A stretch of DNA of 64,000 bases from Platycnemis pennipes (taxonomy: Eukaryota; Arthropoda; Insecta; Odonata; Platycnemididae), in contig OW121854.1 in NCBI GenBank assembly GCA_933228895.1, positions 10,605,131-10,669,130 of the forward strand, written 5' to 3'. Every line of letters begins with the position of its first letter. The first letter of the stretch is position 1. The position numbers and the translations under genes were made by a program. The notes beneath the pieces are model-generated. The model had not been told where the DNA came from. It was given only the letters and a program-made list of their open reading frames with translations, and did no database searches. Shown one piece after another: positions 1-11,060 of this stretch.

Positions 1-589
1 AAGGGGTTATGACCACGTTAATCAAGTTGTTATTCACTTTTAAAACTCGTGCCATCCGATTTTGATCCAGTCCAAGAACTTGGCATTGGTATGTATTTTT
101 CACGTAGCTTTGTGACATCTGTGCCCTAGTCCGCCAGTAAATTGACAATTAACTTTCCCTTCGATGCCGTTTCAGTAATCTTCAATTTCCCAGAACTACC
201 ACGACACGCCACCTCTTCCTTGAAGAATAGACATTTTCAATTTGTAATTTTACCGAAGGATACATACACGGCCACGGAAATACGATACACGGCCACGAAA
301 AATGCATTAAAAGTGTGTACAAATTGTGTGAGGGTTTAACTTGTCAAGGTTTAATATATATTTTTTCATAAGGGCAGAGGTTCCATATATTTTTTCATTT
401 CTATAGCTTTTAATGTATTAATTTCACCTTTTAAAATTTTCTGAGTTTTGAGGACAATTTAATTCAGCAGAAATAAAGTATTCCGATAATACGAGACATT
501 TTGGCGATCGGTCAGGGAAATTGGTAAAGCCATCAGGGAAAAAACAGGGAGAAGTCAGGGAATTTGAAAATTGATTATCAGTAGCCACC
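1..589. other. No recognisable gene
   Basis: I see no coding similarity, exon or terminal-repeat pair here. The longest open frame (142-339, 65 codons) has no recognisable motif and is AT-rich chance reading. Confidence 0.5.
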
Positions 590-731
590 CTGTCATAGAA
601 TTATTGTGTATGCGTTATCACCCTATAGATGATTTTCTATATAGGTGTTTTTCTGGGTTGATATTTATTCATTAATTAACATAGCTCTTTTACGGGAGTT
701 TGAATCACGGAGACACGGTGGAACCTCCTTA
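590..731 (-). repeat. Partial copy of TTAA-ended MITE family B
   Basis: Read on the minus strand from 731, this matches the first 140 bases of the complete copy at 20192-21145: a terminal GGAGGTTCCACCG, then ACTCCGCG-like sequence, GTAAAAGAGCTATGTTA, and the CACCTATATAG segment ending in a GCATACACAATAAT motif. TTAA sits directly outside the terminal repeat (728-731), as in the complete copy. The rest of the element is missing. Confidence 0.75.
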
Positions 732-803
732 ACATTGGTCTTCGCACCTACTCTCCTACTGTTTAAAATTTTACAATTTAAGATATCTTTTCATTGCTCT
801 AAA

Positions 804-806
<3 letters not shown>

Positions 807-854
<48 letters not shown>
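807..854. repeat. (TA)n microsatellite
   Basis: This is an uninterrupted alternating TA run of about 48 bases. The 10-mer CATTGCTCTA occurs immediately on both sides (793-802 and 855-864), so the tract sits between short direct repeats. Confidence 0.97.
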
Positions 855-857
<3 letters not shown>

Positions 858-889
858 TGCTCTAATATCTGGGTACTGTATTCTCCATG

Positions 890-1125
890 TTAATAGTCTT
901 CATGAATATCTCTCCGTCTCTGCAATCGTAACTCTGTCATCGGCAACACGCAGCATGCTGATTTCTTCCCCGTGGCTTTTAATGGTCTGTGACCTCTTGT
1001 ATGTGCCTCTGTATCGGTAGTAAAAATTATGGGAGACAGTGCACAACCTTGTCATACTCCTTTCTTTAGTCTTGCTTCTCTGCGGCTTGGCCCCGATTTT
1101 AGTGTTGCCGTGAGACGAAGCCCAT
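890..1125 (-). pseudogene. RTE-like LINE reverse transcriptase fragment
   Basis: On the minus strand the translation is a mutated form of the reverse transcriptase core seen intact at 5672-6557. [13 protein letters not shown] stretch is followed by a GEEISMLRVADD segment, where the catalytic FADD has become VADD, and then IAETER. It is short, frame-damaged and bounded by unrelated sequence, so it is a dead fragment. Confidence 0.75.
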
Positions 1126-1379
1126 TCTATTTTTCCGAGCTTCTTTCTCGTCTCGTTTTCAGCATGTGATATTTTTCGTAAATGCCCAGGTGGCGGCAAT
1201 TTCTGAAAGGCAAGATATTCCCTCACAATAAATACGTAAGAAAATTTACCCGGGATTCACGGGTAATTCCAGCAACCTAATGCCATAATTGAACATAAAC
1301 CTCAAAGCGGTACAACGTGGTCGAACAATTAATGAAATATTTTATTGCATGGACAGATAAATATCAGGTATCAATAAGA

Positions 1380-1640
1380 ATCTCTTTCGATCCATAGAAT
1401 TCGATTATAAATCCTGTTTCTTCGTCTGAAAATAATCTCTATCCTTCCATGTTCTAATGGAATCTTCTTTCTACTAACTTGTGTTTACGTGCGCTTCAAA
1501 GTCTGGTATCTGGTGCCAACCGTGATTTCTAGACCTTGATAGAAATGCTTACTTAGATTGGCGCCAACTTGCGTTCACACCGCCAACTTCCTACCGTGGT
1601 AAGCGTAACCAGAATAGAAAGCTAGTGCTTAGAACGGGTA
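1380..1640. repeat. Possible end of the MITE family at 45150-46546
   Basis: The order of short blocks (CTTGTGTTTACGTG, GGCGCCAACTTGCGTTCACAC, CCAACTTCCTACCGTGGTAAG, AGCTAGTGCT) parallels the right third of the element ending at 46546. The outermost CGGGGC terminal repeat is not preserved, so this is a diverged or truncated relative. The call rests on by-eye similarity only. Confidence 0.4.
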
Positions 1641-1976
1641 TCAATAGTGCCGGTCAAAAATGGGAAAGTTGATGTAACAAGTGACGAATGTATTTCACCC
1701 TTCGAACGCGTCGACATCATCAGAGATCTTAGTATTGAGATTTTGACCGTGACTTCCCTCCTCCTTGGTCGCAAGCGAATTACCCAGCATTTTCTAGCCA
1801 GCGTGAGGAAGAGAGTCGAGGGCATAAACAAGGGTGGCCTCATTTAATTCGTTTACGTTTCGCCGTTGACGTCACAGCAGACATCTCGTGCAGTCCTCTG
1901 TATGGGATAACCGAGATTCGAGCCAGTTGTTAAAACTCCGTGAGGATTCGATCAGCGAGACATTTCATTCGGTTAT

Positions 1977-2513
1977 AATGGGGTCGTTTACCATATTTTT
2001 TTATTGCCGAATCTGATAGAGTTTTTAAAATAAAAAGACCCGTATTTTTACGTTTTCTGATCCGTCAATTATTTCTCGAGTTATAAGCGGCGAAAAACTG
2101 ATGTTTTTAATCCTTTCGGAAAAATGGGCTTGGTGCAACCTCTGACGTATAACGACTTCGTCCAATCTTAACTGAGCCCGCGAAGCTGCTTTGCCTTATC
2201 GCAAATGGGGGGGACACAGCTGACTCTGCCAATAGGACAGTTACGACAGCATCTATGTGAGGAGACCTTCCGAGAACCCCCCTCCACTACCTTCCCTTCC
2301 ACGAAAAGCAGTCAAGGACGGGAGGAAAATGACGTCAATGTTATCACAGCAGATTTTTCGGTGGGCGTCACCTTTTGCTTATTTTAATTTTTGATAAATG
2401 AATGAATGGTTGTGGTTAGAAGATTAATGTTTTCACTGAAATTCTTTTTTCGTTTCCATCTAACGATTTCGTGTACGAAATTGCAATTTCGGTTCCGAGT
2501 AAACGACCCCATT
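1977..2513 (+). mobile_element. MITE family A, complete copy
   Basis: A 537-bp non-coding element with inverted ends: AATGGGGTCGTTTACC on the left and its complement GTAAACGACCCCATT on the right. Near-identical full copies occur at 14537-15069 (reverse), 21624-22161 and 51271-51806. Internal landmarks shared by all copies are a GACCCGTATTTTT block, TTATAAGCGGCGAAAAACTGAT, GTGGTGCAACC, a CCCCCCTCCACT run, GGAAAATGACGTCA and TGGTTGTGGTTAGAAGATTAA. There is no long open frame, so it must be moved by a transposase encoded elsewhere. I do not recognise the superfamily. Confidence 0.9.
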
Positions 2514-2930
2514 GTCTCTCATGGGACATCGGAGACAGCATGCCTCACTAAAAAGTTCAGTTTAATTTAATAAAGCAAAAAAGTGTCATGCATGAATGTT
2601 ATTAAGGTTGTGAGTTATACCGAGGTACTTTGTAACCTTGGCAGTGTCTGTGATGGCAAAATTCGTACAATTATTGCTAAATGTGAACTCTGCTCTCGTG
2701 TGGAGTGTACAGTCTTTTTCTCGAAGTTTTCTGCGCAGTTCAGCATTCATAGTTTCCTTTAGTGTCTCTTTGTGTAATCGACATAAGAGATTGAATTTGC
2801 AACAATCTTGTTCTTATAAGACATATAAGACTACGTATGTTCTTGTCTTTCATCCAAGCTTTTCAGTGTGTTGTTTCATTTCAAGGTGGTTCCGCTTTCG
2901 GCTGCAACTTCAGTTTTCATCGCGGAACGC

Positions 2931-3053
2931 AATGGGGTCGTTCACCTATTTTTTTATTGCCCGAATCTGATAGTTTTTAAAATAAAAAGACTCGTATTTT
3001 TCCGTTCTTAGATCCGTCGAGTCGTTCTCGAGTTATAAACAGGGAAAAACTAA
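2931..3053 (+). repeat. MITE A, left-end fragment
   Basis: This matches the first 125 bases of family A, from AATGGGGTCGTTCACC through the GTTATAAACAGGGAAAAACTAATG block, then stops abruptly at a family B segment. Confidence 0.85.
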
Positions 3054-3189
3054 TGTGGTTAAGGAGGCACCGCTATGACTCCGCGCATCAAAATCCCATA
3101 AAAGAGCTATGTTATTTGATGAATAAATGCCGATCCAGAAAAAAAACCTATATCGAAATTCCTCTATATTGTGACAAGGCACACACAAT
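3054..3189 (+). repeat. MITE B, left-end fragment
   Basis: It begins TTAAGGAGGCACCGC and follows the first 135 bases of the copy at 20192-21145 (TGACTCCGCG, AAAAGAGCTATGTTA, CACACAATA). It is sandwiched between two family A fragments in opposite orientation. Confidence 0.8.
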
Positions 3190-3545
3190 AATGGGGGCGT
3201 TTACTCGGAACCGAAATCGCAATTTTGTACACGAAATTGTTAGATGGAAACGAAAAACGAATTTTAGTTAAACAATTAATCTTCTAACCACAACCATTCA
3301 TTCATTTATCAAAAATTAGCATTAAAATTATTAAAATAAGCAAAAATGACGCCCGCCGACAAAGCTGCTTTGATATCATTGACGTCATTTTCCTCCCGAC
3401 CTTGACTGCTTTTAGGGAAAGGGAAGGGAGTGGAGGGGGGTTCTCGGTAGGTCTGCTCGCACAGATCCTGTCGCAACCGCTCCTATTGGCAGAGTCAGCT
3501 GTGTGTCCCCCTTTGCGATAAGGCGAAGTATAGTCTGTGCGGCCT
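3190..3545 (-). repeat. MITE A, right-end fragment (inverted)
   Basis: It starts AATGGGGGCGTTTACTCGG, the right terminal repeat of family A read in reverse, and runs through TTAATCTTCTAACCACAACCA, TGACGTCATTTTCCTCCCG and GGCAGAGTCAGCTGTG before losing similarity near 3545. It holds the part of the element missing from 2931-3053, but inverted. Confidence 0.85.
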
Positions 3546-4636
3546 TAGATGGCAGTGACGCCATGGAAATTGATGACGACATCGATTTTCCACTCTCTAC
3601 CTCTCTCTCTAACCACAACTTCTGGAATTCCTAGCCTCGCTTCTTCGTTGTATGATCTCAAGCCGTTGCGACATTGCTTTTCCCCACATCTCCGCCCTTC
3701 ATCGCGGGATTTTACCTTTATGGAGGTTGGCTCGCGACTGCTTGAGTCAAGTTGTCTGAGGAATCTTATTAATTTAAGTACGAGTATATGCCTGCTAAGT
3801 GGTCCTTACTTCACAAAGAAAATTACCTAAGCTATTGAAAGTCATATGTATCACAAGAAATACGATGGAAAGTCGAAGGATTTCTTTTTTATGATAATTT
3901 TAATCAGTTCGACTATGGAGTCAATTCAGCATTTACTTTAAAGAAATAAATTCATGTACTCAATGAATTTACTAATTTATAATACCAGAATATTACTATC
4001 AAACATTATGTTATAATATTTTTCTGAAATATGCTTTAATATCTCATTAGTAATGATATTATTCATACGCTATACATTTTGGCTAGAGCGACCGCAGCGC
4101 CACTTGAAGACAACTAACGCATTTCGTCTGCTATAAGCGCAGAAATTGGTGGATTTAGCGAAAAATACGGTGGGTTGATGCCTTTTTTTCGTGCCATTTT
4201 ATTTCTTGTGAAATTACGCATAAAATATCAGTTTTTTGCAAAAATGACATATAACTATGGCATTTTTAAACGTTATATTCCCATGTGACGGCCATTCTCG
4301 CCGTTAATCGTATGTAATTTCAAATGCAATTTGTGCAAAAAGGAGTATGGGTTGGTATAATTATCTTCACTTTATTAGATAGAGGAACTTTAGTTCTATA
4401 AGTGCTGAAAATATAAAAAAATGACATGACTTTCACTTTTCGGATCAACCTCCTTAAGCCACTACTCTCTGGCCTCGGCCCCGAAAGAAGCATTCCCCGA
4501 TCGCCCCATGTTCTTCCGCTTGTTGCTCAGTCCTCCAGAGGGTGCGAATTTGAGAGAACACCGTTTGCGTCAGCACTTCCGCCACTCACGCCTTTTGCGA
4601 ATTGAGCTTCCGTATGCTCTGACCAGTCTAGTCCTC
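3546..4636. other. No gene; possible family B end at 4440-4456
   Basis: I see no coding exon. A CAACCTCCTTAA string at 4446-4457 looks like an inverted family B terminus with its flanking TTAA, but the internal sequence does not match well. The open frames at 3549-3830 and 4508-4789 show no family motif. Confidence 0.45.
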
Positions 4637-5370
4637 TCTAAAGGCCCTTTTACACGGTCATTGAAACTGCGAAAGTTAATGTTGATTACGTTTGAGCAGT
4701 CGTCTGCGAAACTCCGTGACGTAGAAAATTGCGAGGACGCTAGCTTGACAGCTTTACACGGTGCAATCTTCGGTGCATTATGTCAGTGACATACCATTCA
4801 TTAGCGTTAATACCGGCAATATATCGCATAACGTCAAGATCTGTTAAGTAGTAATTAATTGGACGTGAAAGATGCGATAAATTACGAGCACTTTATATAT
4901 GTTTTAAGCCATAGTCTAAACATAATAGTGGAGACCCTAGTCCCGTATACTTAGCCCAAAATTTGCACCACGAACGAACGGATGTGGGCTAAGGTAACAG
5001 GTTCTTCCTTTAAGCACAAAATTTAAGCTTCCACGTGATAAATCGCCCAGCTCATCATTATTACACTTTATTCACTGCCTAAGGAATTGAGTGCAAACAA
5101 AAACACCCAACTCAATCGTCAACAACCTATTAAATTGCTAGAATTCCCCAGGTAGTTGGTTGCCGCTACATCTGCACCATCTATTGAGAGAAATAAACTT
5201 CAAACTTACGCGAACGCATGTATCAGATTAGAACATGTTCTAATTTGGTCGCAAGCGTTCGCGCATTGGCGCTGCCTGTCCTCGCAAGTCGTCACTTTAC
5301 GCGGTGCAATATTTCTTGCGCAAGTGTTCTCGCATCAAGTATCAATGACCATGTAAAACGGCCTTTAGAG
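4637..5370. mobile_element. MITE with CTCTAAAGGCC ends
   Basis: About 730 bp bounded by inverted repeats of roughly 29 bases with two mismatches: CTCTAAAGGCCCTTTTACAC inward on the left, and on the right a sequence whose complement reads CTCTAAAGGCCGTTTTACAT. A GGTCATTGA block follows on both sides. There is no transposase. The same end style (AAGGCC, TTTTACA) appears on the short element at 49792-49990. Confidence 0.85.
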
Positions 5371-5671
5371 TGGAACTCACGGGCGTGATAGCCCGAGAGA
5401 TAAGGCGATTGGCATTGCCGAAGATCTGTCGACCGACGCAAAAGGCAGTCGGTCGGTTGTGGCTTTCGTGAGAGCCTCCTCCCTTCGCTGAGAATGTATT
5501 CCTCGGAGGCAACCGCCGGCTACACTCTCCACAAGTGGAGTGTTGTGTCGAAGATTGGTCAGTCACGCAGTACATGACATAAAAATCGTCATCGCTAGTT
5601 ATCCTAAGGTGGGTTGGGCTCTACTCTCCGATATTGTCTACTCCGCATGAATAATTCCACTCTGTACTTGT

Positions 5672-6575
5672 CTAATGAGTGAGACAAGGCTGTGCACTGT
5701 CTCCCGTAATTTTTAATGTTTACGTTAAGAGAGTCATCAATGAAGTCAAGGAGAAGTGTTCTGGATTGAACATCCACGGAGAAACAATCAGCATGCTACG
5801 ATTCGCTGATGACATAGCTCTCATAGCAGAGACAGACAAGGAGCTGAATAAGATGCTAACAACCATGGAAAGAACAATGGCCATGCATCAGCTGAAGATC
5901 AATAAGAAGAAAACTAAGATATTGGTGAGCAGCAAGAGAGAGGAGGCCAAAACCAACGTTATACTAGGAAAACAGAAACTGGAAGAGGTGAAAGAGTTCT
6001 GTTACCTGGGAAGCAGAGTAACCAACGATGGACGAAGCAAGAAAGAAATAGTAAGTAGAATAGCCCAGGCAAAGAGGGCATTTTATCAAAAGAAGAATCT
6101 ACTAACAGCTGGAAATACAAGCTTGGAAGTAAGGAAGCTATTCATCAAAACGTATATCTGGAGCATGTTCCTTTACGGCAGTGAGGCATGGACGATGACA
6201 GCAGCGGAGAAGAAAAGGGTGGAAGCATTCGAAATATGGTGCTATCGAAGAACGGTGAAGATAAAATGGATCGACCGAGTGACAAATGAAGAAGTCCAAA
6301 GAAGAGTGGGAGAAAAGAGAAGTGTGCTGAAAACTATAAAAAGAAGACGGGACAACTTAATCGGCCACATCTTAAGACACGATGGCCTGATGAAGACAAT
6401 CATCGAAGGAAAAGTGAACGGAAAAAATGGAAATGGCAGGCCTCGTATGAGTTACATAGAACAGGTCGTAAAGGACGTGAAAGAGAGGAGCTACGTTAAT
6501 ATGAAGAGGCTGGCCGATAGAAGAATCGAGTGGAGGTCTGCGTCAAACCAATCATAGGATTGTTGACCCTTGATA
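5672..6575 (+). pseudogene. RTE-like LINE, 5'-truncated, 3' half of reverse transcriptase ORF
   Basis: An open frame (5679-6557, 292 codons) begins inside the reverse transcriptase at RQGCALSPVIFNVY. It carries the catalytic FADD box ([15 protein letters not shown]), the [10 protein letters not shown] and [12 protein letters not shown] motifs, the [11 protein letters not shown] stretch, LYGSEAWTMT, a WCYRR block and the [12 protein letters not shown] segment typical of the arthropod 'craniofacial development protein 2-like' endonuclease-reverse transcriptase, which I place in the RTE clade. The endonuclease and the first reverse transcriptase motifs are absent, which is ordinary 5' truncation on insertion. 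The 3' end reads CAAACCAATCATAGGATTGTTGACCC and a TGATAATGA-like tail. The frame is uninterrupted, so the copy is fairly young, but it cannot be autonomous. Confidence 0.88.
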
Positions 6576-6725
6576 ATGACTTGTCTAATGATGTGTTCGA
6601 TGCATCCTATACGAGGCCTTCGTCGTCCATGCTTCCCATTCTCTTTTCCCTCGATGACTGTCTTCATATGGCCATTATGTCTCAAGACATTGTCAACTAG
6701 GCTATCCCGTCTTCTGTTTCAATTT
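6575..6725 (-). pseudogene. RTE-like LINE fragment, C-terminal coding part
   Basis: The minus-strand translation contains MRHNGHMKTVIEGKENGK and a RRRPRIGCIEH segment. These match the [14 protein letters not shown] and GRPRMSYIE parts of the neighbouring + strand copy. The two copies therefore meet tail to tail. Confidence 0.8.
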
Positions 6726-6915
6726 TTCATCATCATCATTGGTCAACAATCCTAGAATTGGTTTCACGCAGCTTTCCACTCGATTTATCCATCGGCCAAC
6801 CTTTTCATTGTGACGTAATTCTTCCCTTTTCATCAGACTTCTCTTTTATCCCACGCTTCCCAGAACGTCCTCGTCTTCCATTGCATCCATCCATTTTATC
6901 ATTCAAATGATCGAC
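6726..6915 (-). repeat. RTE-like LINE 3' end with ATGATGATG tail
   Basis: On the plus strand this reads CATCATCATCATTGGTCAACAATCCTAG, the reverse of the RTE 3' end and its short-repeat tail. It is followed by complementary ADRRIEW coding sequence (CACTCGATT, ATCGGCCAACC) and then a decayed SLLPRV part. It is a second minus-strand fragment adjoining the previous one. Confidence 0.8.
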
Positions 6916-6958
6916 GTGAATGAATCTTCAACACATTTCAGATGCTTCCAGTCTTATG

Positions 6959-7489
6959 CCCAGTTCACACGGTGCGTTTTTCCTTGAGTGCTAGCTAGCT
7001 GGATTTCGTACATGCTACTCAGCGGGCGAATAAGGTAGCCGCTAAGCTGGCTTCGCTGATGGTTGTCGGTTCACACGATGCGAGCAAGCCTCCTTGCTCA
7101 CTCTTTTTGGATTCTCAGCACGAAGATGTTTATTGTGATATTTCCGATTACGAACTGCATATAAACAAGTTTCATCTCTATATGCTTCGATAAGCACCGC
7201 AACTTGGTCCCTAGTCTATAGATTTGCCCTCATTTTTAAACACTATATCAACCATACAACGCTGTCTATTTTGATAACCCGATGCAATGCTGAACTATGA
7301 TTGGCCGGCAACAATAGCCATCAGCAAAGCACGCAAGGAAAATAGCACCGGACCTAACCTCTAAATCAAGCAAGCTAGCCGTTGAGCAGCCGGACAGCAG
7401 TCAGCGTTTCCAGCAAGCTAGCACGCACAGCACCCATCAGCACTCCACGCAAAAAATCCATCCCGGAAAAACGCACCGTGTGAACCGGG
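6959..7489. mobile_element. MITE with CCCAGTTCACACGGTGCG ends
   Basis: A 531-bp element bounded by 25-bp inverted repeats: CCCAGTTCACACGGTGCG followed by TTTTTCC on the left, and the complement CGCACCGTGTGAACCGGG on the right, with one mismatch. The GCTAGC-rich subterminal blocks near both ends (6993-7010 and about 7370-7430) extend the symmetry. No open frame of note. Confidence 0.88.
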
Positions 7490-8283
7490 ATTTACTGTCT
7501 TTGCGGTGAATGACGTCACATTTGGAATATGCTCACTGAGCTGCCGGATGTTTTTATCATCTCCATTTCGTTTCCGCTTGCATCCGTAGTTGGCTGCAAT
7601 ATTGCGAAGTTCAAGAAGGATGTGGTGCATTTCCTTGGGTTAGTGAATTCGCAGCTGGTTCTTCTTGGTGCGATTACGCGTTAACTGCTCGCACGATTCA
7701 ATATTCTCGCGATTTCGTCAATGTCTGTGGAGGTTAGTGGCGACTCTTGCAGCTGGAAAACGAGGAAATCCCAGGCTTTATGGTCCATTTCACTCGAGCA
7801 ATAAAAGCGAGTCGTGGCATATCCATCCCCCGGCCCGCTGATCCTTACCCCGGACGCGCGGTCGGAAAGTCATGTGTGTTTTTCGGCGTCGCAACCCATT
7901 ATTTAACTTCTCTTCATTTTCGTGTTTATAAATATTCAACGAGTTCTCTGATAATAGTCACGTGACAGTTCTTTCCCTAAAACGCTAGATATTGTCTACT
8001 TTATGTAAAATTTTGTACGAAAACAGCTTCCGCATTTTGTAGCATAATAGCACACAAATGTTTCAAAAAGTCTTTGAAACTAAGGCATAGTAAAGGCAAA
8101 GTATTGTGTTCTAATATCAATTCGATGTTTTATTCGATCAAATTCCTCCCACAACGTCACCTTCAACTTAACTTGGAAGATATTCTGAGAAAATTGATGC
8201 CAGAAGTTTTTTTTTGGAAATTTAGTCAGGTTTGAGCCCCTGATTCTAACTAACCGGTGAGAATCATGACAGATGACGTACTA
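7490..8283. other. No recognisable gene
   Basis: No exon, repeat pair or coding similarity is visible. The frame at 7747-7965 has no recognisable motif. Confidence 0.5.
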
Positions 8284-9232
8284 TTACCGAAGGAAGTTCC
8301 ACCGTGACTCCGCGATTCAATATCCTGTAAAAGAGGTATGTTATTTAATGGATAAAAACCGACCCAGAAAAACACCTACATGGAAAATCATGTATAGGGT
8401 GATAACGCATGCACAATAATTGTATGAGTATGCCATTATATAGCGCTTTGTAGTTGCATTCTATTTTTTACAAGCTCTTTTAACTTATTTTGACTTCAGA
8501 ACATGACTGTCGTGTTGTTGCCACGTTTAATTTACAAAGTGAGAGTACATGCTCAATCCCGCTAATACGTATTCTAAAATAGGTTAATTCTTTTCTTTCT
8601 TAGTTTTAAACTATTCCCTTGCAAATACCACTCTTTGTTTTGTATTTTGTTAATACTGACATTTTTGAAAAATGTTTTGCAATACGAAGCTGCTACCATT
8701 TGGAAGCATTGGTATTAATTACACCTTATCAATAACCAATGAAATATTTAAATTGCATAAAAATATAAAAGGACCTCGGGTAGGTATATTCCTAAATAAA
8801 GTGAGTAAATGAGCTTGTAAGCACGTTCCGTCACAAGTACCGTTGCCAATCATAACAACATACTATAGCGCCACTTTCATGTAACTAAGGATTTTCTGCT
8901 TTTCATTTCGAGCAATCATTCATTAATATCAACAAAACAAGTGTGGTGAGTCCAGCACATTTTTACAATGCTTTATTCTACATAAAATTCCGCTTCTTAT
9001 GTTAGTTTTTCGTGAAAGCGACATTTCTCTTTTAATTTTTAGCCTGCAAATTTTACTACTCTCCCGTATATACTCGTAAAAAATTGTTGATTTTCAAAGT
9101 CTTTTCTCTTTAAATATATGACGGAAAGGCCTCGTTATATTATTGGCAATCATTAGAAGGGCCAAAGAATGATAAGTCCTGAAATTTTCACATGAATGAC
9201 ATCTACTTCATAATTCGGTGGAGCCACCTAAA
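8284..9232 (+). mobile_element. MITE family B, complete but diverged copy
   Basis: It aligns from end to end with 20192-21145: GGAAGTTCCACCGTGACTCC at the left, shared blocks such as CATGACTGTCGTGTTGTTGC and TAACCAATGAAATATTTAAA inside, and AATTCGGTGGAGCCACC at the right. The flanking TTAA has decayed (CCGAAGG on the left, CCTAAA on the right). It is non-coding. Confidence 0.85.
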
Positions 9233-9379
9233 TCACCAATCTTAGTATTTGTGTGAAGTTTCAAGTTTATATCTCAAAAAGCAATATAGGACAAATGTCT
9301 AGCTTTTTTCGATTTCCGACCACTGTGCGGCGCGCCGGCGTGAAGAACTCGCATATTTTCCTAACAGTAAATGCAGACT

Positions 9380-10005
9380 TCCATCATGACTTGGTGGTGG
9401 TGAAGTGTGGTGGGATTTTAAAGGCAACAAACAGAAAGGGGAATGAAGAAATGGGACGTTGGGGCACTGATTGGAATGAAGCGGAGGGAATATCAGGAGT
9501 TGGTGGACGGATGCATGAAGGAAGAGGAACAGGTGATGAAGGGCGGGAAATGATAGCGTAGGGTTGAAGAAAGTCGGCTGAGGAAACAATTGGAACAGTA
9601 GACGAGAACGGAATCACGAAAACATGGGTTAAATCTGGATGGAAAGTATTGAGGAAGGAAGGAAATGGAAATATGTTTACGCAGAGCTAGGCAGGATGTA
9701 AAGAAATTAATAATAAAGTAGAGAGCGAGAGAAAAGTGGTTAAGTCGGCACGGTGATGAGATGGAGAGAGAGTTCCTGAGAGAAGAAGGCATAGAAGCCC
9801 TGTACTAGAATGTTATCAGGCATCAAGAAATGGAAAACGATACTGTGAATAGGAGACGAAATGGAAAAATTCAACGATGAAATCAGGAGAAATTCAGCGA
9901 CGGTGGACGGAATATGTAGAAGAACTACACCACACTGAAAATAGTCGTAGTTGGGCAAATAAAAGACATAACAGCGAGCTCAAGCTCGGAATACTGGATA
10001 ACAAA
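9380..10005 (+). pseudogene. RTE-like LINE, region between endonuclease and reverse transcriptase
   Basis: Broken + strand reading contains a KKLRKQLEQ-like run and, near 9880-9960, RRWTEYVEELHHTEN, the conserved linker motif that precedes the reverse transcriptase in RTE-type ORFs. It abuts, tail first, the minus-strand LINE beginning at 10008. The several open frames on the opposite strand here are shadows of this purine-rich stretch. Confidence 0.55.
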
Positions 10006-10007
10006 TT

Positions 10008-10800
10008 CATCATCATCATTGGTCAACAATCCTAGGATTGTTTGACACAGCTTTCCACTCGATTCTTCTATCGGCCAACCTTTTCATTGTGACGTAATTC
10101 TTCTCCTTTACATCCTTCGCAACCTGTATGTTCCATGAATCCCATTCGAAGCCTGCCTTTTCCAATCTTCCCGTTCACTTTTCCCTCGACGATAGTCTTC
10201 GTCAGGCCATCGTGCCTCAAGATATGGCCAATTAAGTTCTTCTTCTTTTTAGATTTGTCAGCAGACTTCTCTTTTCTCCCACTCTTCTTAAGACTTCTTC
10301 GTTTGTTACTCGGTCGATCCTTTTAATCTTCATAGTTCTTCTGTAGCACCACATTTTGAATGCTTCCACACTTTCCTTCTCCGCTGCTGTCATCGTCCAT
10401 GCCTCACTGCCGTAAAGAAACATGCTCCAGATGTATGTTCTAGTGAATTTCTTCCTTACTTCTACGCTTGTATATCCAGCTGTAAGTATTTTATTCTTTT
10501 GATAGAATGCCCTCTTTGCCTGGGCTATTCTACTCACTATTTCTTTCTTGCTTCGTCCATCGTTGGTTACTCGACTTCCCAGGTAGCAGAACTCTTTCAC
10601 TTCATCAAGTTTTTGTTTTCCTAGTTTGACATTGGTTTTTGCCTCATCTTTCTTGCTGCACACCAGTATCTTAGTTTTATTCTTATTGATCTTCAGCTGA
10701 TATCTGGCCATTGTCATTTCCATGGTTACTATAATCTTGTTCGAATCCCTCTCTGTCCCTGCTATGAGTGCTATGTCATCAGCGAATCGCATTCTGTGTG
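10008..10800 (-). pseudogene. RTE-like LINE, 3' half of reverse transcriptase
   Basis: The minus-strand frame 10843-10232 reads [16 protein letters not shown], then [31 protein letters not shown], the [12 protein letters not shown] run, LYGSEAWTMTAAEK and [17 protein letters not shown]. This is the same reverse transcriptase and thumb region as at 5672-6557. The 3' end is at 10008 with a CATCATCATCATTGG tail. It lacks the first reverse transcriptase motifs because the copy is broken upstream by the segment at 10800-11060. Confidence 0.88.
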
Positions 10801-11060
10801 TCACAATAATGCACAGAGCATACACTAGCCTATGCATTTCCACCCTAAGTTGGTGTTATTTTTAATGCGCTAATTTTATAATTTCCATAGGCAAGGCTGA
10901 TTTTGGCATCTTTTGATTTATTTCCCATCCATATTTCTCTTGGATTTCTCAATTTATGGCTTATTCCATTCATTATTTTCTCTGCACACAATTTACCCCC
11001 AGTTTTTGTCATTCTTATGTCTTCTTGTGTATTCAATCAGTTCCATTTCTTTCCCTCAGT
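10800..11060 (-). repeat. Displaced piece of the LINE linker inside the LINE
   Basis: On the minus strand this holds a decayed copy of the linker that normally lies upstream of the reverse transcriptase (an EDIRMTKTGGKLCAEKIMNG stretch, compared with RRKHKNTKTEEGQLCYKRIK at 12020-12205). It separates two overlapping reverse transcriptase pieces that both contain the FADD box, so the region is rearranged rather than a single colinear element. Confidence 0.55.

Noticed and set aside
807..854. TATA-box promoter
   Set aside because: It is a simple TA microsatellite with no gene start nearby.
9299..9958. Overlapping minus-strand ORFs of 70-100 codons
   Set aside because: They come from a purine-rich LINE stretch whose + strand carries the recognisable RWTEYVEEL motif.
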